From Sva-07 sp963829585 (GTDB lineage Bacteria; Actinomycetota; Acidimicrobiia; Acidimicrobiales; Ilumatobacteraceae): 64,000 nt of DNA. A program made the position numbers and the translations under genes. Numbering within the stretch: the first letter of the stretch is position 1; every line of letters begins with the position of its first letter. The stretch lies in contig CAWHJD010000025.1 in NCBI GenBank assembly GCA_963829585.1, forward strand, positions 1-64,000, read 5' to 3'. Below are positions 52,928 through 62,413 of this stretch, in pieces. Below the pieces are notes generated by a model, which was not told the origin of the DNA, ran no database searches, and saw only the letters and a program-made list of their open reading frames with translations.

Positions 52928-54305
52928 TCAGGACGTGCTGGTCGTGCGGCCCGTGCCGAGCGCCAGTGGCGTCTCGGCCTTCGTGAACCGCAGGTTCAGC
53001 TTCAGGGTGCCGAGCATGATCCCCGGCTGGTGCAACCAGTCGTTGTCGTCGCCGTACTCGATCGACTCGAGCCGGTCCAGCAGCACACCCCAGGCGATCT
53101 GCTGCTCCACGCGCGACAGGTTGGCGCCGGGACAGACCCGTGGACCGGTGGAGAACGCCACGTGACGGGTGAGTCCCTCCCGGTCGAGGTCGAGATCGAA
53201 CGGGCAGTCGAATTCGTCCCCGTCGACGTTCGCCGCGGCAAATCGAAGGTGCAGCAGTGAGCCCGCCGGCACCTCGACACCGTGGAACACCTCGTCCACC
53301 GACGTGGCGCGGGTCGACAGGCCATGGGTGGGTGAACGCATCCGCAGCCCCTCTTCCGTGAACGAACGCACCTTCGCTCGATCGTGGCGCAACTGCTCGA
53401 ATGTGCCCGGGTGCTCGCACAACGAGCTGGGCCTGCTCCTCCAACGCGTACTGCGTCGTCTCCAGCCCCCCGATGATCATCGCGTGGACGATCCCGGCGA
53501 TCTCCAGGTCGGTGAGCTCGCGGTCCAGCGCCTCGTAGTGAACCTCGCACAGGTAACTGACCATGTCGTCCTGAGGGTCTCGGCGCTTCGCTCGCACATG
53601 CTCGTAGATGTAGTCCTGGAAGCCGTCGAGGCGAGCGAGCATGCCGTCGGTCTGCTCCGGGCTCAGCTCGTGCTTGAGCCCGCTGCCGTGGACGAACGGC
53701 GTGACGACGGCATCTCCCCACTCCGCCAACTGTGGGATGTCTCCGAGCGGGAACCCGAGGACACTGGCCATCACGCGCTGGGGGAGCGGTCGAGCGAAAC
53801 GGCTGATGAACTCCACGGCACCGTCGTCGATCCACTCGTCGAGCAGGTCGTTCGCATGCTCGGTGATCATGTCCCGATGACGCAGGGCGCCGGGCCCGAC
53901 CCACGGGTCGGTGAGCTCCCTGCGGTGGCGGATGTAGAGCTCCTGCGTCGGACGCAGCGACACCATCGCCGCCGTCATCAAGTTGTGCGATGTCGCATAG
54001 GCCTCCTCGGCCGACAGGCCGTGGGCGGCGTAGGCGCCGACCCGCGCCTGCGTCAAGCTCGGGAACCGCTCGGGATCCTTCACGACACGGGAGACGTCAT
54101 CGTGCTTCGTGAGCACGTACGCATCGGTCCCGGGCTTCAGGCCACCACCCGCGATGCGCAGCACCGGCGCCTCGCGGTGCAGGATCTCGTACGCCTCGTA
54201 CCAGTGCTCCTGCGCGCCTTCGCCGAACAGGTCCACGGTGTCGAGATCCACGGGACACGCCATCGGGCTGAGCTCGTGGTTGATGTGCTTCGGATACGAC
54301 GCCAT
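52928..54305 (-). CDS. cytochrome P450, one frameshift
   Basis: This P450 of about 458 residues is read from 54305. The I-helix has I-I-G-G-L-E-T-T (G-G-x-E-T-T in place of A-G-x-D-T-T), then the frame changes near 53420 after E-E-Q-A-Q-L-V. In the second frame follow C-E-H-P, the E-x-x-R of E-E-G-L-R, and the heme loop F-S-T-G-P-R-V-C-P-G, where Cys binds iron. One lost or gained base explains the break. Neither half alone makes a working enzyme. It needs a ferredoxin partner, which is not in the window. The NTF2-like gene follows 45 bases downstream. Confidence 0.78.
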
Positions 54306-54419
54306 GCCCGTGTGAGTCCCCCCTCGAACGGCTCACGCCTCTCGTTGCAGGTCTAGCAGAACTCTTCCTTCGCCGATCGTTCGGGAGTGGGGCGCGACGG
54401 AACTGGGTAGCGCCCGTAC

Positions 54420-56168
54420 ATGCATGTCGCTCTCATCGGAACGTACCCACCCACAAGGTGTGGAATCGCCACATTCACCGCCGACGTCGAATCAGCGTTG
54501 ACGCGGAACGGCACGACGGTCACCGTGGTGCCGGTGGTCGGCGACGAGGGCGTGGATGCAGACACGCTGACGATCCGGCGCGACGACCGAAGCTCATACC
54601 TGGCCGCAGCGCGCGCCCTCAATCGCCTCGATGTCGACGCCACCCTGATCCAGCACGAGTTCGGCATCTTCGGGGGTGAAGCGGGAGCGTTCGTGCTCTC
54701 GCTCGCCGCGTCACTGGAGATGCCGTTCGGCGTCACGATGCACACGGTCCTGCCGCACTACACCGACGCCCAGGCGTCGGTGGTGGAGACCCTCGCAGCA
54801 CGGGCATCGGTGGTGACGGTGATGACGGAATCGGCGCGTCGCCTGCTGGTCCAGCAGGAGCTGGTGCCGGCCGAATCGCTGGTCGTGATACCGCACGGCG
54901 CGCCCGACGAGCTGTTCGATGCGTCCGACGCCCCCGGTCGCCGCGAGCGTTTCGGAGTGCCGGCGGGCGCACCGATGATGACGACGTTCGGTTTGCTCTC
55001 GGAAGGGAAGGGGATCGAACTGGCGCTGAGAGCCATGGCAGCCTTGAACGTCAGTCACCCCGATCTGCACTACGTCGTGGCCGGACGCACCCATCCCGAG
55101 GTCGTGAGGCACGACGGTGAGCGCTATCGCCGCTGTCTCGAGTCGCTCAGCGATCAGCTGGGGCTCGCGGCGCGGGTGCACTTCCTCGACCGGTTCATGG
55201 ACGTCACCGATCTCGCGGATCTGCTCGCGAGTTCATCGCTCGTGTGCACGCCGTACCGGGGAGAGGACCAGAGTGTGTCCGGCGTGCTCACCTTCGCACT
55301 GGCGGCGGGATGTCCGGTGGTGTCGACGCCGTTTCGATACGCCGAAGAACTCCTCGCCGGCGGCGCCGGACGTATTGCCGCGTCCGACGACGTCGACGGA
55401 TTTGCCGCTGCCATCGCTTCCCTGCTCGATGGTCCGGTTGCGGCCTCCGCCCGATCTGCAGCCCGCACGGCGTCGTCGGCGATGCGGTGGTCACGTGTGG
55501 GCGGCGACCTGCGTCGAACGCTGGAGACGTCCGTGGCCGGCCGGTCCGCGCGGGTGGGCCCCGTCGTGGCGGCGCGTTCGCCGGCGCAGGCGGAGCAGCA
55601 CGACACACACCTCGCGGTCACCCATCTGCGGCTGCTCTGCGACGACACTGCGATGCTGCAGCACGCACACCTCGGCGTGGCGAGGATCGAGGACGGATAC
55701 TGCGTCGACGACGCCGCGCGCATGTTGCCGATCGCCGACGCACTGTCCAAGAAGCCCGATGGTGACGAATGGTCCGTGACGCTCGGTCGCTTGCTCAGTT
55801 TCGTGCGGTCTGCTGCGCTGGACGGCGACGGACGGATGCGCAACTTCATGGCCTGGGACCGGCGTTGGCTCGACGCACCACACGGCGGTGATCACGTGGG
55901 GAGGACGATCTGGGGTCTCGGCGAGGTGGTCGCAGCGGATGGCACCCACTCCGAGCTCGGCGCCGAGCTGCTGCGGCCGTTGGCGGAGTCCGTCGAACCG
56001 GATTGGCCCTCCCGGTCGATCGCATACGCGGCGCTCGGCCTGGTCGCTGCCTCCGCCAACGACCCCTCGTGGGAGCGATACTTCGACCCGATTCTGCGCG
56101 CAGTACGGCACTGGCAGCCCTCCGGTGATGGCCGGTGGCGTTGGTGTGAACCCGACGTTGAGGTATGA
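54420..56168 (+). CDS. GT4 glycosyltransferase fused to an alpha/alpha-barrel domain, frame broken at 56154
   Basis: The first 370 residues are a GT-B glycosyltransferase: I-G-T-Y-P-P-T-R-C-G-I-A-T-F at the start, I-P-H-G-A-P near 160, then G-L-L-S-E-G-K-G-I-E-L-A-L and the D-Q-S-V-S-G-V-L donor-binding region. Residues 400-582 (H-L-R-L-L-C-D-D-T-A-M-L-Q-H ... D-G-Y-C-V-D-D-A-A-R) begin a helical barrel domain. The frame ends with C-E-P-D-V-E-V at 56168. Removing one G near 56154 gives C-E-P-T-L-R-Y-D-N-G-R-L-P-E, so the protein should continue. It transfers a sugar, perhaps to build a polysaccharide. Confidence 0.75.
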   Translation: MHVALIGTYPPTRCGIATFTADVESALTRNGTTVTVVPVVGDEGVDADTLTIRRDDRSSYLAAARALNRLDVDATLIQHEFGIFGGEAGAFVLSLAASLEMPFGVTMHTVLPHYTDAQASVVETLAARASVVTVMTESARRLLVQQELVPAESLVVIPHGAPDELFDASDAPGRRERFGVPAGAPMMTTFGLLSEGKGIELALRAMAALNVSHPDLHYVVAGRTHPEVVRHDGERYRRCLESLSDQLGLAARVHFLDRFMDVTDLADLLASSSLVCTPYRGEDQSVSGVLTFALAAGCPVVSTPFRYAEELLAGGAGRIAASDDVDGFAAAIASLLDGPVAASARSAARTASSAMRWSRVGGDLRRTLETSVAGRSARVGPVVAARSPAQAEQHDTHLAVTHLRLLCDDTAMLQHAHLGVARIEDGYCVDDAARMLPIADALSKKPDGDEWSVTLGRLLSFVRSAALDGDGRMRNFMAWDRRWLDAPHGGDHVGRTIWGLGEVVAADGTHSELGAELLRPLAESVEPDWPSRSIAYAALGLVAASANDPSWERYFDPILRAVRHWQPSGDGRWRWCEPDVEV

Positions 56169-56710
56169 CAACGGCCGCCTCCCCGAAGCGCTCATCCGGC
56201 TCGGTGTGCGCACCGGCGACCACACCCTCGTCGATCGTGGGGGAACGTTGCTCCAGTGGCTGGACGAGCTGTGTCGAAACGGCGATCACTACCGATTCCC
56301 CGGCCACCGAGGAATGGCGAGCGCCGACGAACTCAACTGGTCGGGTGACGAGCAACCGCTGGAGGCAGTCGCCCTGGCCGACGCCCATGCGGCATGGTTC
56401 TCGGCGACCGGAGACGACGCCGCCGATCGCGTCGATCCAGCGGGCCTGGGCCTGGTTCCATGGTGCGAATCGACTCGGGGAGGCGATGATCGACACATCG
56501 TCGGGAGCCTGCTTCGACGGCCTGGGCGAGCGGGGGGTCAATCTCAACCGGGGAGCCGAGTCGACGATTGCGGCGCACCGCTGCGCACTCACGGTGGCCA
56601 GAGAAGTCAGGACGCCGGTCGTCGCGAACCCATTCGTCGTCGAGCGCCCAGGAGAGCGAACACGAACGCGACCAAACCATAGGCGGCCAACGACACGGCC
56701 ACGGTGGTGA
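56155..56710 (+). pseudogene. continuation of the glycosyltransferase/barrel protein through two frame changes
   Basis: After the break at about 56154, one frame reads T-L-R-Y-D-N-G-R-L-P-E-A-L-I ... to about 56430. The next frame then reads R-A-W-A-W-F-H-G-A-N-R-L-G-E-A-M ... G-V-N-L-N-R-G-A-E-S-T, the typical end of these barrel domains. The homology-like part ends near 56610, where the convergent ABC permease gene stops; the frame itself runs to 56710. Confidence 0.55.
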
Positions 56711-58115
56711 CGGGCGGAACGCCGCGGAGCATCACGTCGCGGAGCATCTGCATTCCGTAACTCACCGGAAGGAGCCACGAAACGTACCGCGCAAGGCCTT
56801 CGAGCTGTCCGATGGCCAGGAAGAATCCACTGAAGAAGAGACTCGCGAGGAGGACGATCATCGTGTACTGAACGGCCTGCGCGTCCGACGCCGAGGCGAG
56901 CGAGATCACGAAGCCGAGCCCGATCGAGGCGAACAAGGTCAGCCCCAGGACGAGCGCCAGATCACCCATGGATCCGGCCACCGGCACGTCGAGCGTCGAG
57001 ACGATGAGCGCGAGCAGAGCTGCTGCGATTGCCGCCCCGATGAGGAGGTAGGCGAGGTACTTGCCGATGAGCGCCTCGGCCGCGTTGACGGGGGCCACTC
57101 GGTACACGTCGACGATCCCCAGTTGGCTCTCGCGGACGAACGAGAGCGCGCCGAATGCAACGCCGAACTGTTGCAGCATCAGAACGACGGCGGCGGGCGC
57201 GTACCAGTCCGTGATCCTGCGTTCACCGTCGACGGCGAGTTCGATCCGACTCTCGAATGGTCGAACGAGCACTGCGGGGTCGACGTCGGTGAACGAGTCG
57301 TACTCCTCGCTGACCGTGCTCAGCAGAGTGCGCAGTTCGCTCACCTGTTCGGCCGTTGCAGAGGATGGCGACGCGTCGATCGCGTCGACGATCGACTGGA
57401 TGTCCTCGAGCGGGCCGGCGACCCCTTCGGCCAGTGCGCCCGATTCGTCCGACACACCGAATCGAGCAGTCAGAGCTGTCGCCGCGTCGACGGACAGCGA
57501 TATTGCGCCGACCTGCCGATCCAGTTCCTCGACCGCAGCGGCGATCCCCTCCGAATCACCTGTTCCCACGGCACGTTCGAGGCTCTCGATGGACTCGCCG
57601 GTCGCGGAGACGACGACACTCGCCGGTTGGGCCGCCTCCTGGCCGCGTTCGACGATGCCCGCCAGGATCTGGCTGTTGATCTCGTCCACGCCGAGCCGGC
57701 TGGCGAAGCTGATCGCGGTCTGTTCGACCGGGTCGAGGCGTGTGTGGATCACAGTGATGGGCGCACGATCACCTGCTCGGACGGTGTCGAGTGGGTCGTC
57801 GGGAAAGGTGATGACCACGTCGACGTCGTCGGAGCGCAGGAGGCGATCGGCCTCGTCGGCGTCGCTCGTGACGCCGGCGTAGTCAACGTAGTCGCCGATC
57901 TCCTCGGCGAACCCCTCGACACGATCGATGAACGGACTGCCCTCGGCGGCGACGAAGAGAGTCCGCAACTGCTGGGGTGTCTCCCGATATCCGATTCCGA
58001 AGATCGCCATGATCAGGAACGGCCCGAACACCAGCGTGAGGAGGAGCAGCGGTTGGCGCACGACGTCGAGCGCCTCCTTGCGGAAGAATGCCCCGACCTG
58101 CATCGGTCGACGCAT
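56607..58115 (-). CDS. ABC-2 type permease with a large central extracytoplasmic domain
   Basis: This is a permease of about 502 residues. It has one N-terminal helix (about 17-40, L-L-L-L-T-L-V-F-G-P-F-L-I-M), then about 230 residues outside the membrane, then five to six C-terminal helices (about 285-500) with F-V-R-E-S-Q-L-G-I-V-D-V-Y-R-V-A-P, the ABC-2 coupling helix. The outer part is Ser/Ala/Glu/Asp-rich and partly helical. It starts 11 bases after the ATPase stop. With the ATPase and the fasciclin lipoprotein upstream it forms one operon; the outer domain could meet the fasciclin protein (inference). Confidence 0.8.
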   Translation of the reverse strand: MRRPMQVGAFFRKEALDVVRQPLLLLTLVFGPFLIMAIFGIGYRETPQQLRTLFVAAEGSPFIDRVEGFAEEIGDYVDYAGVTSDADEADRLLRSDDVDVVITFPDDPLDTVRAGDRAPITVIHTRLDPVEQTAISFASRLGVDEINSQILAGIVERGQEAAQPASVVVSATGESIESLERAVGTGDSEGIAAAVEELDRQVGAISLSVDAATALTARFGVSDESGALAEGVAGPLEDIQSIVDAIDASPSSATAEQVSELRTLLSTVSEEYDSFTDVDPAVLVRPFESRIELAVDGERRITDWYAPAAVVLMLQQFGVAFGALSFVRESQLGIVDVYRVAPVNAAEALIGKYLAYLLIGAAIAAALLALIVSTLDVPVAGSMGDLALVLGLTLFASIGLGFVISLASASDAQAVQYTMIVLLASLFFSGFFLAIGQLEGLARYVSWLLPVSYGMQMLRDVMLRGVPPVTTVAVSLAAYGLVAFVFALLGARRRMGSRRPAS

Positions 58116-58126
58116 CGGCCCAGGCT

Positions 58127-59134
58127 TCACGGAGCCGAACCTTCGCCGTCGAGTGCGTGCCGCTCGATGATCTCGACGAAGATGTCGTCGTAGCTCGGTT
58201 CGAACGTGGTGATCTCGCCGACCGAGGCGCCGGCGGCGACCAGCCACTGCCTGAGATGCGTCGCAGGGTCGTCGAGATCTCCGTTCACGACCACCCTCAT
58301 GCCGGCATCGGTGATCTGAACGGACCGCACGTGATCGGCCTCGCGAAGACGTTGCAGCACATGACGGGGGAGCCATCCGTCGAGTTCGACCAGGATCGGG
58401 TGGCCGCCGTAGGCGAACTCGGCGAGTTGCGCGGGAGGGAGAACCGTCAGGAGGCGGCCTTCCGCCATCACTGCGACGACATCGCACGACACGGCCTCAC
58501 CCACGTACTGCGTCGGGACGACGACGGTCCTGCCTTCGTCACGCAGCGCACGAAAGTGCTCCCAGAACCGTTCGCGCAGGATCGGGTCGACGCCGGCGGT
58601 CGGCTCGTCGAGGAACAGCAGTTGAGGTTCGTGCACCAGCGTGGCCGCGAGAGCGAGGCGGCGCTGCATACCGCCGGAACACTCCGACAACTTCTTCGAA
58701 CGATGATCCCAGAGATCGACCAGATCGAGCAGTGTTCTGAGGCGGCGGCGCCGGCCGCGAAGCGGAACACCGTACATCGACGCCGCGAAGTTGAGGTTCT
58801 CCGACACGGTGAGATTCGGGAACAGCACCGGGAGTTGCGGCATGTAGCCCAACCTGGTTCGTTGCTCGACCGTGAAGGTCGTGGGATCGTTCTCGAACAC
58901 CCGCACCTGCCCGGTCGTCGGCGTGATCATGCCCGTGAGGATCTGCACGAGGGTGGTCTTGCCGCAGCCACTCGGTCCGATCAGTCCGACAATGGCGCCG
59001 CTCGGGATGGCGATGGTGATGTCGTGGAGCACCGGCCGATTCCCGAACTCCTTGCCGACCGACACGGCCTCGGCAACCGGCGAGCCGATCGCTCCGACCA
59101 CCCGCGGGCTCAACGGGGCTTGCGTGGGGGGCAT
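58127..59134 (-). CDS. ABC transporter ATP-binding protein with C-terminal DUF4162-like tail
   Basis: This is an ATPase of about 335 residues. Walker A G-P-S-G-C-G-K-T-T is near residues 53-61, signature C-S-G-G-M-Q-R-R near 148, Walker B L-L-F-L-D-E-P-T-A-G-V-D near 168. The last 100 residues (V-L-P-P-A-Q-L-A-E-F, V-V-V-N-G-D) form the DUF4162-like regulatory tail of multidrug/lipid exporters. Its start overlaps the fasciclin stop (TGATG), so translation is coupled. The permease gene follows. Confidence 0.87.
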   Translation of the reverse strand: MPPTQAPLSPRVVGAIGSPVAEAVSVGKEFGNRPVLHDITIAIPSGAIVGLIGPSGCGKTTLVQILTGMITPTTGQVRVFENDPTTFTVEQRTRLGYMPQLPVLFPNLTVSENLNFAASMYGVPLRGRRRRLRTLLDLVDLWDHRSKKLSECSGGMQRRLALAATLVHEPQLLFLDEPTAGVDPILRERFWEHFRALRDEGRTVVVPTQYVGEAVSCDVVAVMAEGRLLTVLPPAQLAEFAYGGHPILVELDGWLPRHVLQRLREADHVRSVQITDAGMRVVVNGDLDDPATHLRQWLVAAGASVGEITTFEPSYDDIFVEIIERHALDGEGSAP

Positions 59135-59796
59135 CACTGATCGATCAGGACACGATCGATCGCATACACCTGGATTTCGCGTTCGGAACTGGAGGAGTCC
59201 TCGTCGAGTTGCTCGATCTCGGTGACCGTCGCGCCACCGACGTCGACAGTTTCCCCGTTGACCGTGACGGTGAGTTCGTCCCCGGCGAGTGACTCCACCG
59301 TCGACTGTGCCCGGAGTTCGTCGAACGAATACGCATCCACCAGGATGTGCCGCCGAAGGACGTCGTCGACCGACGACGGATCGGCCAACAGCTGGGCCAA
59401 ATCGTCCGACGACATGGCGCCGAACGCACTGTCGGTCGGGGCGAGAATCGTGACGTCCCGATCCTCGATCTCGTCGGCGAGACCCGACAGGCTGAGGGCC
59501 CGGAGCATCGTGCCGAAGTCGCCGTCAGCGAGCGAGCTCGTCGCCTCCTCGAGGCGCTCGGACGCGTCGTCGACGACCTCCGATGCGTCAGTGATCATCT
59601 CGTCGTCGACGTCGATGTCGACCGACGACTCGACCATCGATGACACCGCGCCGGGGTCGACGACCGTGTCACCATCGCTCCCGCACGCGGCCAGTGCGGC
59701 TGCCAGCGCGACCGATGAGACGAGAGCAGCCCGGTGAGTGCGTGACGGCCGGCGGGAATGTCTGTCCCGCCCCAGGGACGGTTGGTTCCGGATCAT
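59134..59796 (-). CDS. fasciclin-domain lipoprotein
   Basis: This 220-residue protein has a signal peptide with lipobox A-L-A-A-C (Cys near 38), an Asp/Ser/Val-rich linker, and a C-terminal fasciclin (FAS1) domain (about 85-220, with V-T-I-L-A-P-T-D-S-A-F, R-R-H-I-L-V-D and I-Q-V-Y-A-I-D-R-V-L). FAS1 domains mediate adhesion or protein contact. A G-G-A-A-A-G-A-G sits upstream of the ATG. It is the first gene of an operon with the ABC exporter (TGATG overlap). A surface lipoprotein coupled to an exporter with a big outer domain may form one complex (inference). Confidence 0.82.
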   Translation of the reverse strand: MIRNQPSLGRDRHSRRPSRTHRAALVSSVALAAALAACGSDGDTVVDPGAVSSMVESSVDIDVDDEMITDASEVVDDASERLEEATSSLADGDFGTMLRALSLSGLADEIEDRDVTILAPTDSAFGAMSSDDLAQLLADPSSVDDVLRRHILVDAYSFDELRAQSTVESLAGDELTVTVNGETVDVGGATVTEIEQLDEDSSSSEREIQVYAIDRVLIDQ

Positions 59797-59891
59797 GGTC
59801 TCTTCCTTTCGTCGGAGAGCCCACTACCCGCTCGGCGACACAGCGAAACGCAGGTCCGGCGCTCCGGCGGCCGCTGTCGATCAGGCGGAGA

Positions 59892-62276
59892 TCAGGCGGA
59901 ATGGTGCAATGCGATGATGGCGATGTCGTCGCGGGGGTCCGGCACCGCCTCGGCCAGTTGCGCGACTTCGATGACTCCGTCCCCACCCCGCACGGCCTGA
60001 GCGTGACGGACGAGTGTCTCGAGCCCGGTGTCGAGCGTCTCATCTCGTCGCTCGACCAGTCCGTCGGTGAACAACACGACGCTGGTTCCCGTGGGCAACG
60101 GCACACTCGACGTCGTGAACGTGTGGTCGTCGACGACACCGAGCGGTGGGCCTGCGTCGGACTGCAGGTAGCCGGCGCCCGTGCCACTCACGACCAACGG
60201 ATCGAAGTGGCCGGCTCGGGACCAGTGCAGGGTGGATCGGTCGAGGTCGGCGACCGCGTAGCAGCACGTCGTGAACGGTGCACGGGGGCCGGCCAGCCGC
60301 CGGACCACGGTGTTGGCCTCGGTGAGAACAGCCCCGGGATCCTGAAGATGCGCTGCAGCAGCTCGCACCACGTGGCGCACGCTCAGCATCGTCGTGGCGG
60401 CCTCGGACCCGTGGCCCGCGACGTCGGCGATGACCAAGCCCACGCGACGCGGCCCGAGAACGATGACGTCGTACCAGTCACCCCCGATCGGCTGGTCCGA
60501 CTGGATCGGTCGGTGATGAGCGGTGATGACCCCCCCTTCGATCGTCGGTATCGGGTCGGGGAGCGCGGCGCGTTGCACGACTCGTGCTGTCACGCGATGT
60601 TCCTCGGCGAGTCGCTCGGCCTCCACGGCGATCTCCCTGGCCTTGACGACCGCGGTCATGTCGCGCGTCGAGGAGATGTAGCCGTCGTCGAACTTCACCG
60701 CCTGGATGCTCCAATACCCGTCGATCGGGCCGGTGTCGGTGACGTCCTGGTAGCTCATGGCATCCTGAACGAACGGCTCGCCGGTTTCGACGACGCTGCG
60801 GAACGATGCGAAGAGGCTGCTCGTCCGCATCGCCGGATACAGCTCGCACAATCGTCCTCCGACGAGTTCCTGTGCCGACCTTCCGGCGCCGTCGATGCTT
60901 CGGGCGTTGACGAAGAGGATCTCGAAATCGACGATTTCGCCGTCGTCGTCGCGTATGGCCCTGGTGATGGCAACCGCGTCGAGCATCGCGTCGAGGGCAC
61001 CGCGGAAGCGATCGAGCAGAGCGGCCTCTGACAGTTCGACTCGTCGGATCGCGAGGGCCACGATCGCGGCCACGGTGTTCTGGAGGTCGTGCGCGGTGGC
61101 CATCGGGTTGCCGGGTGTCGGCCAGGCCACCCGATAGACGGCAAGAGCGCGGCGGCAGTCGTCCGGGTCGGCCACCGGCACCCACGCGGAACTCTCGTCA
61201 CCCGACGCTCGCATGTTTGCCGTGACCTGTGGTGGATTGCGCGATTCGAAGTCCGTGAGCGACAACACCGAGATCGTGGTGATCGACCTGGCCGCCTGGG
61301 CGAACGGAGTCGGGTCATGGAGCCGGATCTCCCGCCCGGCCCACGCCGTCGTGACCGCTTCGCTGTATCCGCGAAGTGACGGATGGACGACCAGCAGTGA
61401 CCGGGACGTGTCGACGAACGCCATCGCCGCGCGGCACGAGAAGGCCTCGGCGAGGAATCGGCACGTCGATTCGGCGATCGCGTCCCGGCTCAGCGCCATG
61501 GAGAGCTCTCGCGCGAGCAGAGCCAGCAGTTCGGTTCGGCGTCGGCCGATCTCGTCGGCAGTCACGTCCTCGACGGTGCAACCCACGGCGATCAACCGGT
61601 CACCCGCCACGACCGGGTAGTAGCTGATCTTCCAATGACGTTCATCCGTGCCGCCGATGTCCGACGACAGGTGATGGTCGAGGATCGGTCTGCCGGTTTC
61701 GAGAACGTGGCGCAACATGGGTTCGTACAACTCGGCGATCGACGGATTGACCTCTGATGGCTGACGGCCGAGGTGCGCTGCTGCAGGCATGCCGTTGGCT
61801 TCGGCGAGGTTCTCGTTGACGACGATGAACCGCAACGACTTGTCGAACAAGGCCATACCGATCGGTGCGTGCTCGATCACTGCCTCGAACAGCTCGCGGC
61901 CGTAGGCCTCCCTCTTCTCGGCTGCCTGCATCCGTGCAATCAACGAGATGGCGATCAGGGAACCGGCCGCGAAGAGCAGGACACCCAGGGCCGGTCGCAC
62001 GCCCTCCAAGCGGAACGAGAACCTGGGCTCCGAGTACTCCCACCACATGAGGATCGTGGACGTCGCTGCCGCAACCCGCGCGGACCGGGTGCCGATGGTT
62101 CCCCCGATCGCCACGATCATCACGAGCAGGATCGCGCCCGGCCGCAGGGAGATGGGGTCCTCCGCTATCTCCAGGAGCAGCGAGATCGAAATCGGCGCAC
62201 CGACACCGATCACGACATCACGCAGGAGCGTGCCGAGAGGGTTGTCGAGCTTCAACGTCCAACGGCGATTGTGCAT
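59892..62276 (-). CDS. membrane PAS/GAF sensor with SpoIIE-type PP2C phosphatase
   Basis: This 794-residue protein has three to four N-terminal helices (residues 15-115), a PAS domain (about 130-245, F-E-A-V-I-E-H-A-P-I-G-M-A-L-F-D), a GAF-like part (about 255-420), a second PAS domain (about 430-545), and a SpoIIE/PP2C phosphatase (about 570-790) with metal Asp in I-G-G-D-W-Y-D and V-I-A-D-V-A-G-H-G and a D-D-I-A end. Such enzymes dephosphorylate anti-sigma antagonists in partner-switching control. No anti-sigma gene is next to it, so the partner is elsewhere. Confidence 0.85.
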   Translation of the reverse strand: MHNRRWTLKLDNPLGTLLRDVVIGVGAPISISLLLEIAEDPISLRPGAILLVMIVAIGGTIGTRSARVAAATSTILMWWEYSEPRFSFRLEGVRPALGVLLFAAGSLIAISLIARMQAAEKREAYGRELFEAVIEHAPIGMALFDKSLRFIVVNENLAEANGMPAAAHLGRQPSEVNPSIAELYEPMLRHVLETGRPILDHHLSSDIGGTDERHWKISYYPVVAGDRLIAVGCTVEDVTADEIGRRRTELLALLARELSMALSRDAIAESTCRFLAEAFSCRAAMAFVDTSRSLLVVHPSLRGYSEAVTTAWAGREIRLHDPTPFAQAARSITTISVLSLTDFESRNPPQVTANMRASGDESSAWVPVADPDDCRRALAVYRVAWPTPGNPMATAHDLQNTVAAIVALAIRRVELSEAALLDRFRGALDAMLDAVAITRAIRDDDGEIVDFEILFVNARSIDGAGRSAQELVGGRLCELYPAMRTSSLFASFRSVVETGEPFVQDAMSYQDVTDTGPIDGYWSIQAVKFDDGYISSTRDMTAVVKAREIAVEAERLAEEHRVTARVVQRAALPDPIPTIEGGVITAHHRPIQSDQPIGGDWYDVIVLGPRRVGLVIADVAGHGSEAATTMLSVRHVVRAAAAHLQDPGAVLTEANTVVRRLAGPRAPFTTCCYAVADLDRSTLHWSRAGHFDPLVVSGTGAGYLQSDAGPPLGVVDDHTFTTSSVPLPTGTSVVLFTDGLVERRDETLDTGLETLVRHAQAVRGGDGVIEVAQLAEAVPDPRDDIAIIALHHSA

Positions 62277-62413
62277 GCCTCCGCTCGTTCCGTCTTCGAA
62301 TCCACTGAGACCCTGAGGCGGCTCATGCTTTCACACCCCGCTGGGTCGACGAAAGGGCCTGTCGCGGCAGTCAGCATGGTCCCGTCCAGGAGCGTCCAGG
62401 AGCCGCGTGGGTG

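Noticed and set aside
56568..58193. Frame of about 541 codons antisense to the ABC permease
   Set aside because: The permease has membrane helices and its operon context; the other strand shows only low-complexity charged sequence.
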